A stretch of 48,306 nt of DNA from assembly GCF_001665535.1 (NCBI RefSeq), contig NZ_LZSQ01000077.1:1-48306 (forward strand). Direction: 5' to 3'. The position numbers were made by a program, and so were the translations under genes. The notes under the pieces were generated by a model. It saw nothing but the letters and a program-made list of their open reading frames with translations, did no database searches and was not told the DNA's origin. The DNA comes from Mycobacterium sp. 852002-51961_SCH5331710 (GTDB taxonomy: Bacteria; Actinomycetota; Actinomycetes; Mycobacteriales; Mycobacteriaceae). Positions 48,306 through 48,306 of this stretch are shown in pieces; the first letter of the stretch is position 1, and every line of letters starts with the position of its first letter.

Positions 48306-48306
48306 G

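Overview
This is one contig of high-GC actinobacterial DNA. It is almost certainly from a rapidly growing or environmental mycobacterium (Mycolicibacterium/Mycobacterium). The markers are an LdtMt1-type L,D-transpeptidase, an LpqH-like lipoprotein, a CYP125-type steroid P450, a DUF1942 (MPT63-like) fragment, mycothiol-type arsenate reductases, a CadI homologue, KstR-type operators and many GTG or leaderless starts. The first 41 bases carry an Illumina Nextera read-2 transposase adapter, so the left edge is a contig end that was not trimmed. The right edge cuts or mis-ends a very large regulatory gene.

Layout. 0.3-4.6 kb is ordinary chromosome: L,D-transpeptidase, fatty-acid hydroxylase with its FadR-type GntR regulator, NTF2-like protein, LpqH-like lipoprotein, XRE/MmyB-type regulator and a small membrane protein. 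4.7-20.8 kb is the highlight. A secreted thermonuclease gene (SNase plus Excalibur domain) has been cut in two by a 15.1 kb element. The C-terminal half lies at 4704-5118 and the N-terminal half at 20246-20625. Removing 5119-20245 and one copy of a 6-bp core restores a continuous in-frame nuclease of about 262 residues. The element has short inverted ends (TTAWCTGCACT), a translationally coupled pair of large tyrosine recombinases next to its left end (Tn554 TnpA/TnpB-like layout) and three metal modules. These are (i) a CmtR-like ArsR repressor with a P1B-type ATPase, (ii) a long operon with two membrane ICMT-like methyltransferases, two soluble SAM methyltransferases, a DsbA-like protein, a nucleotide cyclase fused to a YHS metal domain and a Met-rich Tat-exported protein, and (iii) an arsenic set: ArsR, CadI/ArsI, a second ArsR, Acr3 and two different ArsC enzymes. 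Module (ii) is the best candidate for an undescribed system. It could couple metal sensing to cyclic-nucleotide signalling and to methylation or thiol chemistry at the envelope.

20.8-48.3 kb is chromosome again: small secreted proteins (one frameshifted), CYP125-like P450, a Pro/Ala-rich secreted protein, a DUF2867 pair with a divergent TetR, a molybdopterin oxidoreductase with its TetR (like Rv0197/Rv0196), a nitronate-monooxygenase-like flavoprotein, a HAD phosphatase, and a divergent reductase/SDR pair. KstR-type boxes precede the P450, the flavoprotein and the reductase/SDR pair, pointing to steroid-linked regulation. After that come CinA, an alpha/beta hydrolase, hotdog proteins, an acyl-CoA synthetase, YaaA, an NlpC/P60-like protein with Pro-rich repeats, an alkaline-phosphatase-superfamily enzyme and a giant SARP-cyclase-AAA-TPR regulator with SnoaL-like C-terminal repeats. 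I saw no rRNA or tRNA gene and no CRISPR array.
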